From Oscillospiraceae bacterium (GTDB lineage Bacteria; Bacillota; Clostridia; Oscillospirales; Oscillospiraceae), in NCBI GenBank assembly GCA_015067885.1, contig SVLO01000018.1:1-43663 (forward strand): a DNA stretch of 43,663 nt, given 5' to 3'. This document shows positions 1 to 7,592 of the stretch, piece after piece. The notes below the pieces were generated by a model. The model did no database searches. It saw only the letters and a program-made list of their open reading frames with translations, and was not told where the DNA came from. Each line of letters opens with the position of its first letter. Positions within the stretch are counted from its first letter, which is position 1. Made by a program: the position numbers and the translations under genes.

Positions 1-54
1 AATGAGCAGAAAAATCTTGCGGTTTGCGACAGATTTGCGACAAACGAGAAAAAG

Positions 55-87
55 AAAACCCCGAAACCATAGTAGTTTCGGGGTTTT
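55..87 (-). terminator. Intrinsic terminator of rplM-rpsI
   Basis: Perfect 13-bp inverted repeat (AAAACCCCGAAAC at 55-67, its complement at 75-87) around a 7-nt loop. Read on the minus strand it is followed by TTTTCTTTTTC. It lies 14 bases past the rpsI stop codon. The symmetric T/A flanks could also stop transcription coming from the left. Bases 1-54 hold no gene I can see, only a short direct repeat TTTGCGACA. Confidence 0.85.
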
Positions 88-100
88 GTTGTAAGAGTAA

Positions 101-505
101 TTATCTCTTGCTGAACTGGGGAGCGCGGCGGGCGGCCTTCAGACCGTACTTCTTACGCTCCTTCATACGAGGATCGCGGGTCAGGAAGCCGGCAGCCTTC
201 AGGGCGGCGCGGTTGTTCTCGTCCACCAGCAGCAGGGCGCGGGCGATGCCGTGACGGATAGCGCCGGCCTGGCCGGTCACACCGCCGCCGGCCACGGTGG
301 CGACAACGTCCACCTTGTCCAGGGTGTTGGTGGTGTTCAGGGGCTGACGAACGATCAGCTTCAGGGTATCCAGACCGAAGTAATCGTCGATGTCACGGCC
401 GTTGATGGTGATGGCGCCGGTGCCGTTGGGGAACAGATGCACGCGGGCCACAGAGGACTTGCGGCGGCCGGTACCGTAGAAATAAGGCTTCTTGCTCTTA
501 TACAT
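101..505 (-). CDS. rpsI: 30S ribosomal protein S9
   Basis: Small-subunit ribosomal protein S9, whose C-terminal tail reaches the P-site tRNA on the 30S head. The 134-residue product has the family features: the N-terminal [13 protein letters not shown] segment, GAITINGR, the [19 protein letters not shown] core, and the end [24 protein letters not shown] with the invariant terminal S-K-R. I chose the ATG at 505 because AAGGAGG sits about 8 bases before it; an in-frame ATG at 511 is too close to that site. It follows rplM by 14 bases in the usual L13-S9 operon, and an intrinsic terminator follows. Identification is secure. Confidence 0.98.
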   Translation of the reverse strand: MYKSKKPYFYGTGRRKSSVARVHLFPNGTGAITINGRDIDDYFGLDTLKLIVRQPLNTTNTLDKVDVVATVAGGGVTGQAGAIRHGIARALLLVDENNRAALKAAGFLTRDPRMKERKKYGLKAARRAPQFSKR

Positions 506-519
506 AATCATTTACCTCC

Positions 520-948
520 TTAGCCGTTCCAGATCTCGGGCTTCTGAGCAGCCTGCTCGTGCTCGGCGCCGCGGTAGATCTTCAGGCGGGACAGAGCGTC
601 CTTGCTCAGGACGTTCTTGGGCATCATGCCGCGCACAGCCACCTTCATGGCCAGCTCGGGCTTCTCCTGCATCAGGGTGCGGTACTGAACTTCCTTCAGG
701 CCGCCCACCCAACCGGAGTGGGTGCGGTAGTACTTCTGCTCCAGCTTCTTGCCGGTCAGGACAGCCTTCTCCGCGTTGATGATGATGACGAAGTCGCCGC
801 AGTCGGCGTGGGGGGTGAACTCGGGCTTGAGCTTACCGCGCAGCAGATCGGCAGCGGCGGCAGCAGTCTTACCCAGGGGCTTGCCGGCGGCGTCGAGAAC
901 GTACCACTTACGCTCGATGTTCGCCTTGTTTGCCATGAAAGTAGACAT
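520..948 (-). CDS. rplM: 50S ribosomal protein L13
   Basis: Early-assembling large-subunit protein L13, 142 residues. Family motifs seen: [15 protein letters not shown] near the start, [38 protein letters not shown], and [34 protein letters not shown] near the end. The ATG at 948 is preceded by GGAGG at good spacing; an upstream in-frame ATG at 963 overlaps that ribosome binding site and is rejected. It is the first gene of the L13-S9 operon and is read from a consensus promoter at 1029-1057. The roughly 80-base leader could hold an L13-type autoregulatory hairpin (GCTCG/CGAGC arms around 1006-1021), but I cannot confirm that. Confidence 0.98.
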   Translation of the reverse strand: MSTFMANKANIERKWYVLDAAGKPLGKTAAAAADLLRGKLKPEFTPHADCGDFVIIINAEKAVLTGKKLEQKYYRTHSGWVGGLKEVQYRTLMQEKPELAMKVAVRGMMPKNVLSKDALSRLKIYRGAEHEQAAQKPEIWNG

Positions 949-1028
949 AGGTGAATCCTCCATTGTTTTTTATCTTGAACCATTGCAGTTGCAAACAGAA
1001 CAGACGCTCGCTTGATCGAGCAAAATGC

Positions 1029-1057
1029 ATTATAGTATGCCGTTTCCGCCCTGTCAA
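1029..1057 (-). promoter_or_regulatory. Consensus promoter for rplM-rpsI
   Basis: On the minus strand TTGACA (1052-1057) and TATAAT (1029-1034) are separated by exactly 17 bases: a full-consensus sigma-A promoter, as expected for ribosomal protein genes. The leader to the rplM start is about 75 bases. Confidence 0.9.
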
Positions 1058-1170
1058 CCACTTTTTTGTATTTTTTTCTTAAATTTTTCGATATCTCGCC
1101 GTATCTCTTGTTTTCTTTTGTTTACTCTTGTTTTCTCGTTTTTGTTTTTCAAATTTTACTGGGTGTTTTT

Positions 1171-1199
1171 TTGCAAAGGGCAAACTTTTTTGGTAAAAT
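1171..1199 (+). promoter_or_regulatory. Promoter of the TtcA-like/GtrA/TetR operon
   Basis: TTGCAA (1171-1176), 17-base spacer, TAAAAT (1194-1199). It is divergent from the rplM promoter; the stretch between them (1058-1170) is a T-rich tract with no gene. Confidence 0.7.
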
Positions 1200-1235
1200 G
1201 CGCATAAGATGATTTGACCCGGAGGCGAAACGTCC

Positions 1236-2006
1236 ATGAGAAAGGTTCTGTCCCTCGTGCGCCGGTGCGTGGAGGACTACGATATGATCAAGCCAGGCGA
1301 CCGCGTGGCGGTGGGTGTGTCCGGTGGAAAGGACTCCCTGGTACTGCTGGCGGCCCTGGCCCAACTGCGTGACTTTTACCCTGTCCCCTTCACAGTGGAG
1401 GCCTTCACCCTGGACATGGGCGCCGCCGACGGGCGGGAGGGTATGGATTTTACCGCCGTGGAGGCGTACTGCAAGTCCCTTGACGTCCCCTTCACCCTGC
1501 TGGAGAGCGAGATCCACCACATCATTTTCGACCTGCGCAAGGAAAAGAACCCCTGTTCCATGTGTGCCAAGATGCGCCGGGGCGCCCTGCACAACGCCAT
1601 GGCCCAGCGGGGCATCCACAAGATCGCCCTGGGCCACCACTACGACGACGCGGTGGAGACCTTTTTGCTGTCCCTGGTCTACGAGGGACGCCTGTCCTGT
1701 TTCCAGCCGGTGACCTGGCTGGACCGCATGGAGATCAGCCAGATCCGCCCCCTGCTCTACTGCAGCGAGGCGCTGGTGCGCAACACCGCTAAGCGGCTGG
1801 ACCTGCCCGTGGTCCACAACCCCTGTCCCGCCGACGGCAACACCCGCCGGCAGGAGATGAAGGACCTGCTCTACGAGCTCAACGGCCGCTACCCCGGTCT
1901 GAAGGGCCGCATCTTCGGCGCCATGCAGCGCCTGCCCCTGCCCGAGTGGGGGCCGGTGAACCCCCTGGGCCGACCCATTCAATGGGAGGAGAGCGACGAT
2001 GAATAA
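1236..2006 (+). CDS. TtcA-like PP-loop ATPase (tRNA thiolation family)
   Basis: ATP-pyrophosphatase of the TtcA/TilS fold, 256 residues. It shows the PP-loop SGGKDS (residues about 29-34), a CSMC pair near 108-111 of the kind that holds an iron-sulfur cluster in TtcA, a GHHYDDAVETF segment typical of TtcA proteins, and a late cysteine at HNPCP. TtcA proteins activate the tRNA C32 base with ATP and pass sulfur to it; a role in 2-thiocytidine formation here is inferred from family and motifs. The exact substrate of Firmicute members is less certain, so I give no gene symbol. GGAGG lies about 11 bases before the ATG. The end overlaps the GtrA gene by 8 bases, so the two are translationally coupled. 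Confidence 0.85.
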   Translation: MRKVLSLVRRCVEDYDMIKPGDRVAVGVSGGKDSLVLLAALAQLRDFYPVPFTVEAFTLDMGAADGREGMDFTAVEAYCKSLDVPFTLLESEIHHIIFDLRKEKNPCSMCAKMRRGALHNAMAQRGIHKIALGHHYDDAVETFLLSLVYEGRLSCFQPVTWLDRMEISQIRPLLYCSEALVRNTAKRLDLPVVHNPCPADGNTRRQEMKDLLYELNGRYPGLKGRIFGAMQRLPLPEWGPVNPLGRPIQWEESDDE

Positions 2007-2397
2007 ACTGCTGAACCAGATACTGCGCTTCGGCGTGGTGGGCGTCATCGCCTTTTTGGTGGATTACGGCCTGTTTCTGCTGCTGACCGAGGTGTGCCGC
2101 GTACACTACCTCGTCGCCAACGTCGCGGCCTTTTTGGTGTCTGTCATCGTAAACTACATTCTGAGTGTGAAATTTGTCTTTGATGTGGACAAACGCCGCG
2201 GCGCCGGAACGCAGTTCCTCTTTTTTACCGCCATGAGCGCCGTGGGTCTCGGCATCAACGAGCTGATGCTGTGGCTGCTCAGCGGCCTGCTGCCCATCCC
2301 CACCTCCGTGTCCAAACTGGTCGCTACGGCGGTGGTCATGGTATACAACTTCGTCACCCGAAAGCTGTTTTTGGAGCGAAAGGAGGGTGAGCGCTAA
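1999..2397 (+). CDS. GtrA family membrane protein
   Basis: Small integral membrane protein of 132 residues with four predicted transmembrane helices: roughly 8-30 (RFGVVGVIAFLVDYGLF), 38-58, 75-95 and 100-120. It starts with the typical GtrA N-terminus and ends FVTRKLFLERK. GtrA-type proteins take part in moving polyprenyl-linked sugars across the membrane or in cell-wall glycan assembly; that role is inferred from the family. The start overlaps the TtcA-like gene by 8 bases and has GGAGGAG upstream. The stop shares bases with the ATG of the TetR gene (TAATG), which makes a three-gene coupled operon of unrelated functions. Confidence 0.88.
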   Translation: MNKLLNQILRFGVVGVIAFLVDYGLFLLLTEVCRVHYLVANVAAFLVSVIVNYILSVKFVFDVDKRRGAGTQFLFFTAMSAVGLGINELMLWLLSGLLPIPTSVSKLVATAVVMVYNFVTRKLFLERKEGER

Positions 2398-2987
2398 TGT
2401 CGAAAAAAACTGCCCGCAATACCAAGGGTCGCATCGTGTCCGCAGCCTGGAGCCTGTTTTACCGGCAGGGCTACGACAACACCACCGTGGAGGAGATCAT
2501 CGAGGAGTCCGGCACCTCCCGGGGGTCCTTCTACCACTATTTCGAGGGCAAGGACGCCCTACTGTCCTCTCTGTCCTATCTCTTTGATGAGAAGTATGAG
2601 GAGCTGATGGACCAAATCACCCCGGACACGGATAGCTTCGACGCGCTGATGTTCCTCAACCGGGAGCTGTTTGCCATGATCGAGAATTCCATCTCCCTGG
2701 ACCTGCTGGCCCGGCTCTACTCCTCCCAACTGGTCACCCGGGGGGAAAAGCACCTGCTGGACCGCAACCGCACCTATTACAAATTGTTGCGGCGCATTAT
2801 TTCCGAGGGGCAGCAGAAGGGCCAGTTGACTCAGGAGGCTACCGTCAACGAGATGGTCCGGGTCTACACCATGTGTGAGCGGGCGCTGATCTACGACTGG
2901 TGCCTGTCCGAGGGCAGCTACTCCCTGACCCACTACAGCCGTACCATGCTGCCCCGGTTTTTGGCGAGTTTCCGCGCAAAACCGTAA
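2397..2987 (+). CDS. TetR/AcrR family transcriptional regulator
   Basis: One-component repressor of 196 residues. The N-terminal DNA-binding domain (about residues 10-57) has the TetR pattern: RIVSAAWSLFYRQGYDNTTVEEI, then the recognition helix SGTSRGSFYHYFEGKDALL. The rest is a helical ligand-binding domain I cannot assign to a ligand class. It is the third gene of the operon that begins at 1236 and starts inside the GtrA stop (TAATG) behind AAAGGAGGG. A near-perfect palindrome just past its stop (2989-3009) and another ahead of putP (3074-3109) are candidate operators, so it could control the next gene, a PutP symporter; this is inference from position. Confidence 0.92.
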   Translation: MSKKTARNTKGRIVSAAWSLFYRQGYDNTTVEEIIEESGTSRGSFYHYFEGKDALLSSLSYLFDEKYEELMDQITPDTDSFDALMFLNRELFAMIENSISLDLLARLYSSQLVTRGEKHLLDRNRTYYKLLRRIISEGQQKGQLTQEATVNEMVRVYTMCERALIYDWCLSEGSYSLTHYSRTMLPRFLASFRAKP

Positions 2988-2988
2988 A

Positions 2989-3009
2989 TTTTGTGTAATT
3001 TATACAAAA
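2989..3009. promoter_or_regulatory. Palindrome after the tetR gene, possible operator
   Basis: TTTTGTGTAA (2989-2998), one base, TTATACAAAA (3000-3009): nine of ten arm positions are complementary. The size suits a TetR-family operator. It starts one base past the tetR stop and lies about 130 bases before the putP promoter. Confidence 0.35.
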
Positions 3010-3073
3010 GCTGTTTCTAAGCATTGTACAGCACCTAAACTGTTGCGGTTTAAGCGTTTTTGGTGCATAATAA

Positions 3074-3109
3074 AGAACGCAGTACGGAGTTTGTTCTGTA
3101 CTGCGTTCT
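3074..3109. promoter_or_regulatory. 12-bp perfect inverted repeat upstream of putP
   Basis: AGAACGCAGTAC (3074-3085) and its exact complement (3098-3109) flank 12 bases. It ends four bases before the putP -35 element. It could be an operator, or a terminator for the operon before it; a clear T-run is missing (TGTGTTTCATT follows), so I lean towards an operator. Confidence 0.4.
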
Positions 3110-3112
3110 GTG

Positions 3113-3141
3113 TTTCATTCTATGTAAAAGTATGGTATAAT
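3113..3141 (+). promoter_or_regulatory. putP promoter
   Basis: TTTCAT (3113-3118), 17 bases, TATAAT (3136-3141). The -10 is perfect and the -35 is weak, which fits a regulated promoter beside the inverted repeat at 3074-3109. Confidence 0.65.
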
Positions 3142-3180
3142 GCTCACGTTGTTCTCAAGAACGAAAAGGAGAGATTATTT

Positions 3181-4707
3181 ATGTCTGGAGAAAATTTGCA
3201 ACACCTGATTGCCATGATCATCTACATGGCGGCCGTAATCGGTATTGGCATCTTCTATGCCAAGCGTGCCAACAAGAACGCGGACGCCTATTTCCTGGGT
3301 GGCCGCTCTTTGGGTCCCTGGGTGGCCGCCTTCAGTGCCGAGGCGTCGGATATGTCCGGTTGGCTGCTGATGGGTCTGCCCGGTCTGGCCTACTGGTCCG
3401 GTCTTGCCGATGCCGGCTGGACCGCCATCGGTCTGTTCGTGGGTACCTATTTCAACTGGCTGATCGTGTCCCGCCGTCTGCGCCGCTACACCGAAACGGT
3501 GGACGCCATCACCATCCCCGGTTTCCTGTCCAAGCGTTTCCACGAGAAGTCCAAGCTGATTTTGCTGGTATCCTCCCTGTTCATCGTCATCTTCTTCACC
3601 GTCTATGCCGGCCAGTGCCTGTCCGCCTGCGGCAAGCTGTTTGAAAACCTGTTCGGGCTGGACTACAAGGTCATGATGATTATCGCTGCCATCTTCGTGC
3701 TGCTGTACACCTTCCTGGGCGGTTTCCTGGCGGAGAGTGCATCCGACTTCATGCAGGCCGTGGTCATGGTGATCGCCCTTGTGGCCATCCTGTCCCTGGC
3801 CACCATCAGCGCCGGCGGCATCGGTGCCGTCATCGAAAACGCCAAGAGCTACGACGGTTTCCTGTCCCTGGTCCGCACCTCCACCCCCTCTACCGAGGTG
3901 GCCAATACCTTCGGCGACGGCCAGCCCTTCAAGTTCATGTCCATTCTGTCCGCCCTGGCCTGGGGCCTTGGCTACTTCGGTATGCCCCAGGTGCTGCTGC
4001 GCTTTATGGGTATCCGCTCTGAGAAGGAGCTGACCCGCTCCCGCCGTGTGGCTTGCATTTGGCTGTTCATCGCCATGGGCGCTGCCGTGCTGATCGGTAT
4101 CGTGGGCCGCAGTGTGGCCGGTCTGGAGTACACCTCCAACGCCGCCGCCGAGAACATCTTTATCGACACCGCCACCGCCTTCCTGCCCCCCGTCCTGGCC
4201 GGTTTTGCCTGCGCGGGTATTCTGGCGGCCTCCATCAGCTCTTCTGACTCTTACCTGCTGATTTCCACCTCCGCCATTGCCGAGAACGTGTATCGCGGTA
4301 TGCTGAAGAAGAACGCCAGCGAGAAGCAGGTCATGTGGGTCAGCCGCATCGCCATGGCTATCATCACCATCATCGCCATGGTCATCGCCTGGGATAAGGA
4401 CAGCACCATCTTCGGTATCACCTCCTTCGCCTGGGCCGGCTTCGGCGCCGCATTTGGTCCCGCCATCCTGTTCTCCCTGTTCTGGAAGCGCACCACCCGC
4501 TGGGGCGCTTTGGCCGGTATCGTGTCCGGCGGTGTGATGGTCTTCGTGTGGAAGCTGGCCATCAAGCCCATGGGCGGTGTATTCGCCGTCTACGAGCTGC
4601 TGCCCGCCTTCATCATCGCCGCCATCGCCATCGTGGTGGTCTCTTTGGCCACCCCCGCCCCCGAGCAGAGCGTTCTGGACGAGTTCAAGCAGGCCCGCGG
4701 CAAGTAA
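3181..4707 (+). CDS. putP: Sodium/proline symporter (SSS family)
   Basis: Membrane carrier of 508 residues that imports proline with sodium. About 13 transmembrane helices are visible. The PutP signature SAEASDMSGWLLMGLPGLAY lies near residues 45-65, and the sodium-site helix with ISSSDSYLLISTSAIAEN lies near 350-370. Both match PutP rather than the pantothenate or glucose branches. The ATG at 3181 has AAAGGAGAG at good spacing; an upstream in-frame start at 3043 would run through the promoter and is rejected. It is a single-gene unit with its own promoter and a strong terminator at 4722-4753. The substrate is inferred from similarity to PutP. Confidence 0.92.
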   Translation: MSGENLQHLIAMIIYMAAVIGIGIFYAKRANKNADAYFLGGRSLGPWVAAFSAEASDMSGWLLMGLPGLAYWSGLADAGWTAIGLFVGTYFNWLIVSRRLRRYTETVDAITIPGFLSKRFHEKSKLILLVSSLFIVIFFTVYAGQCLSACGKLFENLFGLDYKVMMIIAAIFVLLYTFLGGFLAESASDFMQAVVMVIALVAILSLATISAGGIGAVIENAKSYDGFLSLVRTSTPSTEVANTFGDGQPFKFMSILSALAWGLGYFGMPQVLLRFMGIRSEKELTRSRRVACIWLFIAMGAAVLIGIVGRSVAGLEYTSNAAAENIFIDTATAFLPPVLAGFACAGILAASISSSDSYLLISTSAIAENVYRGMLKKNASEKQVMWVSRIAMAIITIIAMVIAWDKDSTIFGITSFAWAGFGAAFGPAILFSLFWKRTTRWGALAGIVSGGVMVFVWKLAIKPMGGVFAVYELLPAFIIAAIAIVVVSLATPAPEQSVLDEFKQARGK

Positions 4708-4721
4708 TTTTCACAACGACT

Positions 4722-4753
4722 GCGGCGGCTCCCTATGGGAGCCGCCGCTTTTT
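4722..4753 (+). terminator. putP terminator
   Basis: Perfect 12-bp GC-rich stem (GCGGCGGCTCCC / GGGAGCCGCCGC) with a TAT loop, followed by TTTTT. It starts 14 bases past the putP stop. Confidence 0.92.
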
Positions 4754-4764
4754 GCGTATATTCC

Positions 4765-4793
4765 TTGCATTTTTCAAAAAAGTATGCTATACT
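4765..4793 (+). promoter_or_regulatory. Promoter of the CNNM/CBS gene
   Basis: TTGCAT (4765-4770), 17 bases, TATACT (4788-4793). A palindrome at 4800-4820 lies right where transcription would begin. Confidence 0.72.
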
Positions 4794-4799
4794 ACGCAA

Positions 4800-4820
4800 T
4801 TAAGTACAGATCGTACTTAA
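4800..4820. promoter_or_regulatory. Candidate operator over the start of transcription
   Basis: TTAAGTAC (4800-4807), 5-base centre, GTACTTAA (4813-4820): perfect 8-bp arms starting 6 bases after the -10. A repressor bound here would block the promoter. No regulator gene is adjacent. Confidence 0.45.
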
Positions 4821-4853
4821 ATATAATATAGAAAGCAGAGTTGATTCGTCCAA

Positions 4854-6107
4854 ATGGACCCTACCAGTACAGGAATGATAGTAGCTTTAGTGCTCCTCAT
4901 CGCCATGTCGGCCTACTTCTCCGCCACCGAGACCGCCTTTACCTCCCTCAACCGCATCAGGCTGAAGACCAAGGCCGATGACGGCGACCGGAAGGCCAAG
5001 CGCACCCTCGCTTTGGCCGAGCAGTACGACAAACTGCTGTCCACCATCCTTATCGGCAACAACATCGTCAACATATCCGCCACCACCATCGCCACCGTAC
5101 TGTTCACCAAGCTTTTCCGCGAAAACGGCCCCGCCATTTCCACCGTGGTGCTGACCGTAGCCATTCTGATTTTTGGTGAGATCTCGCCCAAGAGTCTGGC
5201 CAAGGAGTACCCGGAGCGGTGGGCCCTGTTCGCCACCCCCTTGCTGTCCCTGCTTACCATTATTTTGGCCCCCCTCAACTTCCTGTTCGGCCTGTGGCGC
5301 AAGCTGCTTGGCCTGCTGTTCCACGCCAACGAAGAGGACGTCATTACCGAGGAAGAGCTGGTGGGCATGGTGGAGCAGGCTGAGACCGAGGGCGGCCTGG
5401 ACGAGCATGAGAGTGAGTTGATCCGTGCTGCCATCGAGTTCAACGATTTGGAAGTGTCCGAGATCCTCACCCCCCGGGTGGACCTGGTGGCAGTGGAGGA
5501 GAATACCGCGCCGGACGAGATCGCCCGTCTGCTGACCGAAAGCGGCTACTCCCGCCTGCCTATTTATAAGGAGAGCATCGATAATATCATCGGTGTGGTC
5601 CACGAAAAGGACTTCTATGCCGCCCGCTACCGGGGCTTCAAATCCTTGGCTGCCATCACCGGACCCGTGCTTTACACCACCGGCAGTACCAAAATTTCCG
5701 ACCTGCTGCGCATCCTGCAGAAGAACAAGGCCCACATGGCGGTCGTCGTGGATGAGTACGGCGGCACCGAGGGTATCGTTACCCTGGAGGATATTTTGGA
5801 GGAGCTGGTTGGCGAAATTTGGGACGAACACGACGAGGTTGTGGAGTCCTTCCGCAAGGAAGAGGATGGCAGCTACATCATCCAGTGCAGCGCAAGCCTT
5901 GACGACCTGTACGATCTGTTCTCCGTCAAGGGGGACCCCGACGCCAGCACCATTTCTGGCTGGGTCGTGGACCAGTTGGGCCGCGTACCCGAACAGGGCG
6001 ATATGTTCCAGGCCGAGGGGCTGGAGGTCACCGTCACCCAGGTGGAGCAGCGCCGTGTCATGGAGATCAAGGTCAGCGTCCTGCCCGAGGAAACCGAAGA
6101 AGAATAA
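4854..6107 (+). CDS. Hemolysin C-type CNNM transporter with CBS pair (CorC/YfjD family)
   Basis: Membrane protein of 417 residues with the classic layout: a CNNM/DUF21 transmembrane domain (about 1-190; it includes [33 protein letters not shown] and [15 protein letters not shown]), a CBS pair (about 205-325; MTPR-like [10 protein letters not shown], then [28 protein letters not shown]), and a C-terminal CorC_HlyC domain (about 345-410; [24 protein letters not shown]). Relatives export or homeostatically control magnesium or cobalt, and the CBS pair senses ATP-Mg. The old hemolysin label is historical. The ribosome binding site is weak (GAAAGCAGAG well upstream), so the ATG at 4854 is the likeliest start but not certain. 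It is a single-gene unit. Confidence 0.9.
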   Translation: MDPTSTGMIVALVLLIAMSAYFSATETAFTSLNRIRLKTKADDGDRKAKRTLALAEQYDKLLSTILIGNNIVNISATTIATVLFTKLFRENGPAISTVVLTVAILIFGEISPKSLAKEYPERWALFATPLLSLLTIILAPLNFLFGLWRKLLGLLFHANEEDVITEEELVGMVEQAETEGGLDEHESELIRAAIEFNDLEVSEILTPRVDLVAVEENTAPDEIARLLTESGYSRLPIYKESIDNIIGVVHEKDFYAARYRGFKSLAAITGPVLYTTGSTKISDLLRILQKNKAHMAVVVDEYGGTEGIVTLEDILEELVGEIWDEHDEVVESFRKEEDGSYIIQCSASLDDLYDLFSVKGDPDASTISGWVVDQLGRVPEQGDMFQAEGLEVTVTQVEQRRVMEIKVSVLPEETEEE

Positions 6108-6111
6108 ACAT

Positions 6112-6143
6112 AAAAAGACCGATGTGCCTTGCATCGGTCTTTT
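6112..6143 (+). terminator. Terminator of the CNNM/CBS gene
   Basis: AAAGACCGATG and CATCGGTCTTT arms around a 7-nt loop, ending in TTTT. It starts just past the stop codon. The flanking A and T tracts make it potentially bidirectional. Confidence 0.88.
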
Positions 6144-6196
6144 CTCCTTGTAAAAGGTATCCCCGGCGGTCGCCATCCGTGCGATTTGCGTGAAAA

Positions 6197-6227
6197 GTCC
6201 ATAAAAACGAGCCAAAAAGTCATGGAC
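6197..6227. promoter_or_regulatory. Inverted repeat before and within the MFS promoter
   Basis: GTCCAT (6197-6202) and ATGGAC (6222-6227) are complementary; the second arm overlaps the -35 TGGACA. The flanks also carry a loose direct repeat (AAAAGTC twice). It is a candidate activator or repressor site. Confidence 0.35.
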
Positions 6228-6251
6228 AGTCCGTAGCGAAAGGCATAGAAT
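6223..6251 (+). promoter_or_regulatory. MFS permease promoter
   Basis: TGGACA (6223-6228), 17 bases, TAGAAT (6246-6251). The same -35, within CATGGACA, occurs at the sialidase operon promoter (11435-11463). Confidence 0.6.
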
Positions 6252-6274
6252 AGGTGCGAAAAGGGGGCGGGAGT

Positions 6275-7546
6275 ATGACCGCGCAAACGAATGATACCCG
6301 CAGCCGGGCGGGACGGCTGATTTTCCTGTGCTGGCTGATGTATCTGATCTCTTACTTTGGTAAGGTGAACTACTCGGCCACCATCAATCAGGTTATGGAA
6401 TTCTATCACGTGGACAAGCCGCAGGCGGGCATGGTTCCAACCTTTTTCTTCTTTGCCTACGGCATTGGGCAGGTGGTCAACGGCCTGCTGTCCAGGCACT
6501 ACAATATTAAATGGACCGTGTTCGGGGCGTTGACGGCCTCGGCGGCCATCAACCTGACCATCGCGGTCAGTGCGAATTTCGCCATTGTGAAGTGGCTGTG
6601 GATGGTCAATGGCTTTGTGCTGTCCCTGCTGTGGCCTCTTGTGGTGCGCCTGCTGGCAGAGTCCCTGCCACAGAAAGACCTGACCCGTTCCAGCATTATC
6701 ATGAGTACGCCGGTAGCCATCGGCACCTTGGGAATTTACGCCTTCAGCGCCTTGTTTGTGGCGGTTGGCAGCTTTAAGCTGTCCTTCTATACCGCGGCGG
6801 CGGCCGACTTTGCCATAGCCATGATTTGGCTGATGGTGTATGGAACAAGTGTCAGGGCCGCAAAGCAGGAACGCGGCCAGGACCAGCAGCCGGTACAAAC
6901 GGAACAGCAGGCACAGCAGCAGAAAACGCCTGGTATGGATTTGCGGATGGTGCGCGCCATGACCTGGTTTTTGTGCCTGTTTGCGGTAGGCGGCAACCTT
7001 ATTAAGGATGGCTTGACCACCTGGGTGCCAACGGTGCTGAAAGAGGAATATGCCCTGGCAGACAGCATTTCCATCCTGCTGACTCTGTTGCTGCCAATTA
7101 CAGCTATATTCGGCGCCGCTTTTGCCGGGTATCTCCATAAGAAAGTCCCCGATTATGTGACGCACTGCTTTGTTTCCTTCATGGCTATGGCGGTGTTTAT
7201 GGGCGTGATTTTGGGCGGCCTGCGGTGGCGACAGGCGGTTGTGTTGCTGCTGGCCATGATCGTTGTGGCATATTTGGCATCAAGTGTTAATAACCTGATC
7301 ACCAGCATGTATCCCATTATTATGAGTACGCACCTGAACGCAGGCAGGACGGCAGGGATCCTGAACGGCTGCTGCTATCTGGGTAGCACTATCAGCGCCT
7401 ATGGTTTGGGCGTGGTTGCGGAACACTACGGCTGGGACGGTGTGTTCCGCCTGCTGCTGGGCGTGTGCCTGCTGGGCGGCGTCATTTGGGGGTGCTACTG
7501 CGCGGTTTGCCGCTGGTACCAATGGAACAAGGGAACAATATTATAA
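6275..7546 (+). CDS. MFS permease, OPA/organophosphate-sugar antiporter type
   Basis: Twelve-helix major facilitator of 423 residues. The N-terminus (WLMYLISYFGKVNYSATINQVM) and spacing resemble the OPA family (GlpT/UhpT and relatives) more than drug exporters. The cytoplasmic loop between the two halves (about 200-225) is rich in glutamine. OPA members swap phosphate for organic phosphates, and the wider group imports hexuronates or sugar acids; the substrate here is unknown. GGGGGCGGGAG precedes the ATG at 6275; an upstream GTG at 6254 has no site. It faces the minus-strand carbohydrate island across a shared terminator and has a -35 region like that of the sialidase operon, so it may import the island's substrate. 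That link is inference. Confidence 0.82.
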   Translation: MTAQTNDTRSRAGRLIFLCWLMYLISYFGKVNYSATINQVMEFYHVDKPQAGMVPTFFFFAYGIGQVVNGLLSRHYNIKWTVFGALTASAAINLTIAVSANFAIVKWLWMVNGFVLSLLWPLVVRLLAESLPQKDLTRSSIIMSTPVAIGTLGIYAFSALFVAVGSFKLSFYTAAAADFAIAMIWLMVYGTSVRAAKQERGQDQQPVQTEQQAQQQKTPGMDLRMVRAMTWFLCLFAVGGNLIKDGLTTWVPTVLKEEYALADSISILLTLLLPITAIFGAAFAGYLHKKVPDYVTHCFVSFMAMAVFMGVILGGLRWRQAVVLLLAMIVVAYLASSVNNLITSMYPIIMSTHLNAGRTAGILNGCCYLGSTISAYGLGVVAEHYGWDGVFRLLLGVCLLGGVIWGCYCAVCRWYQWNKGTIL

Positions 7547-7553
7547 TGATATA

Positions 7554-7587
7554 AAAAAGCACCGAGCCGTTTGGCTCGGTGCTTTTT
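7554..7587. terminator. Bidirectional terminator between MFS gene and carbohydrate island
   Basis: Ten-bp stem GCACCGAGCC / GGCTCGGTGC with a GTTT loop, A-run on the left and T-run on the right. It can end the MFS transcript (plus) and the sialidase-aldolase-CBM operon (minus). Confidence 0.92.
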
Positions 7588-7592
7588 GCAGC

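Noticed and set aside
3043-3180. N-terminal extension of PutP
   Set aside because: The frame is open but runs through the promoter and inverted repeat; a good ribosome binding site marks the ATG at 3181.
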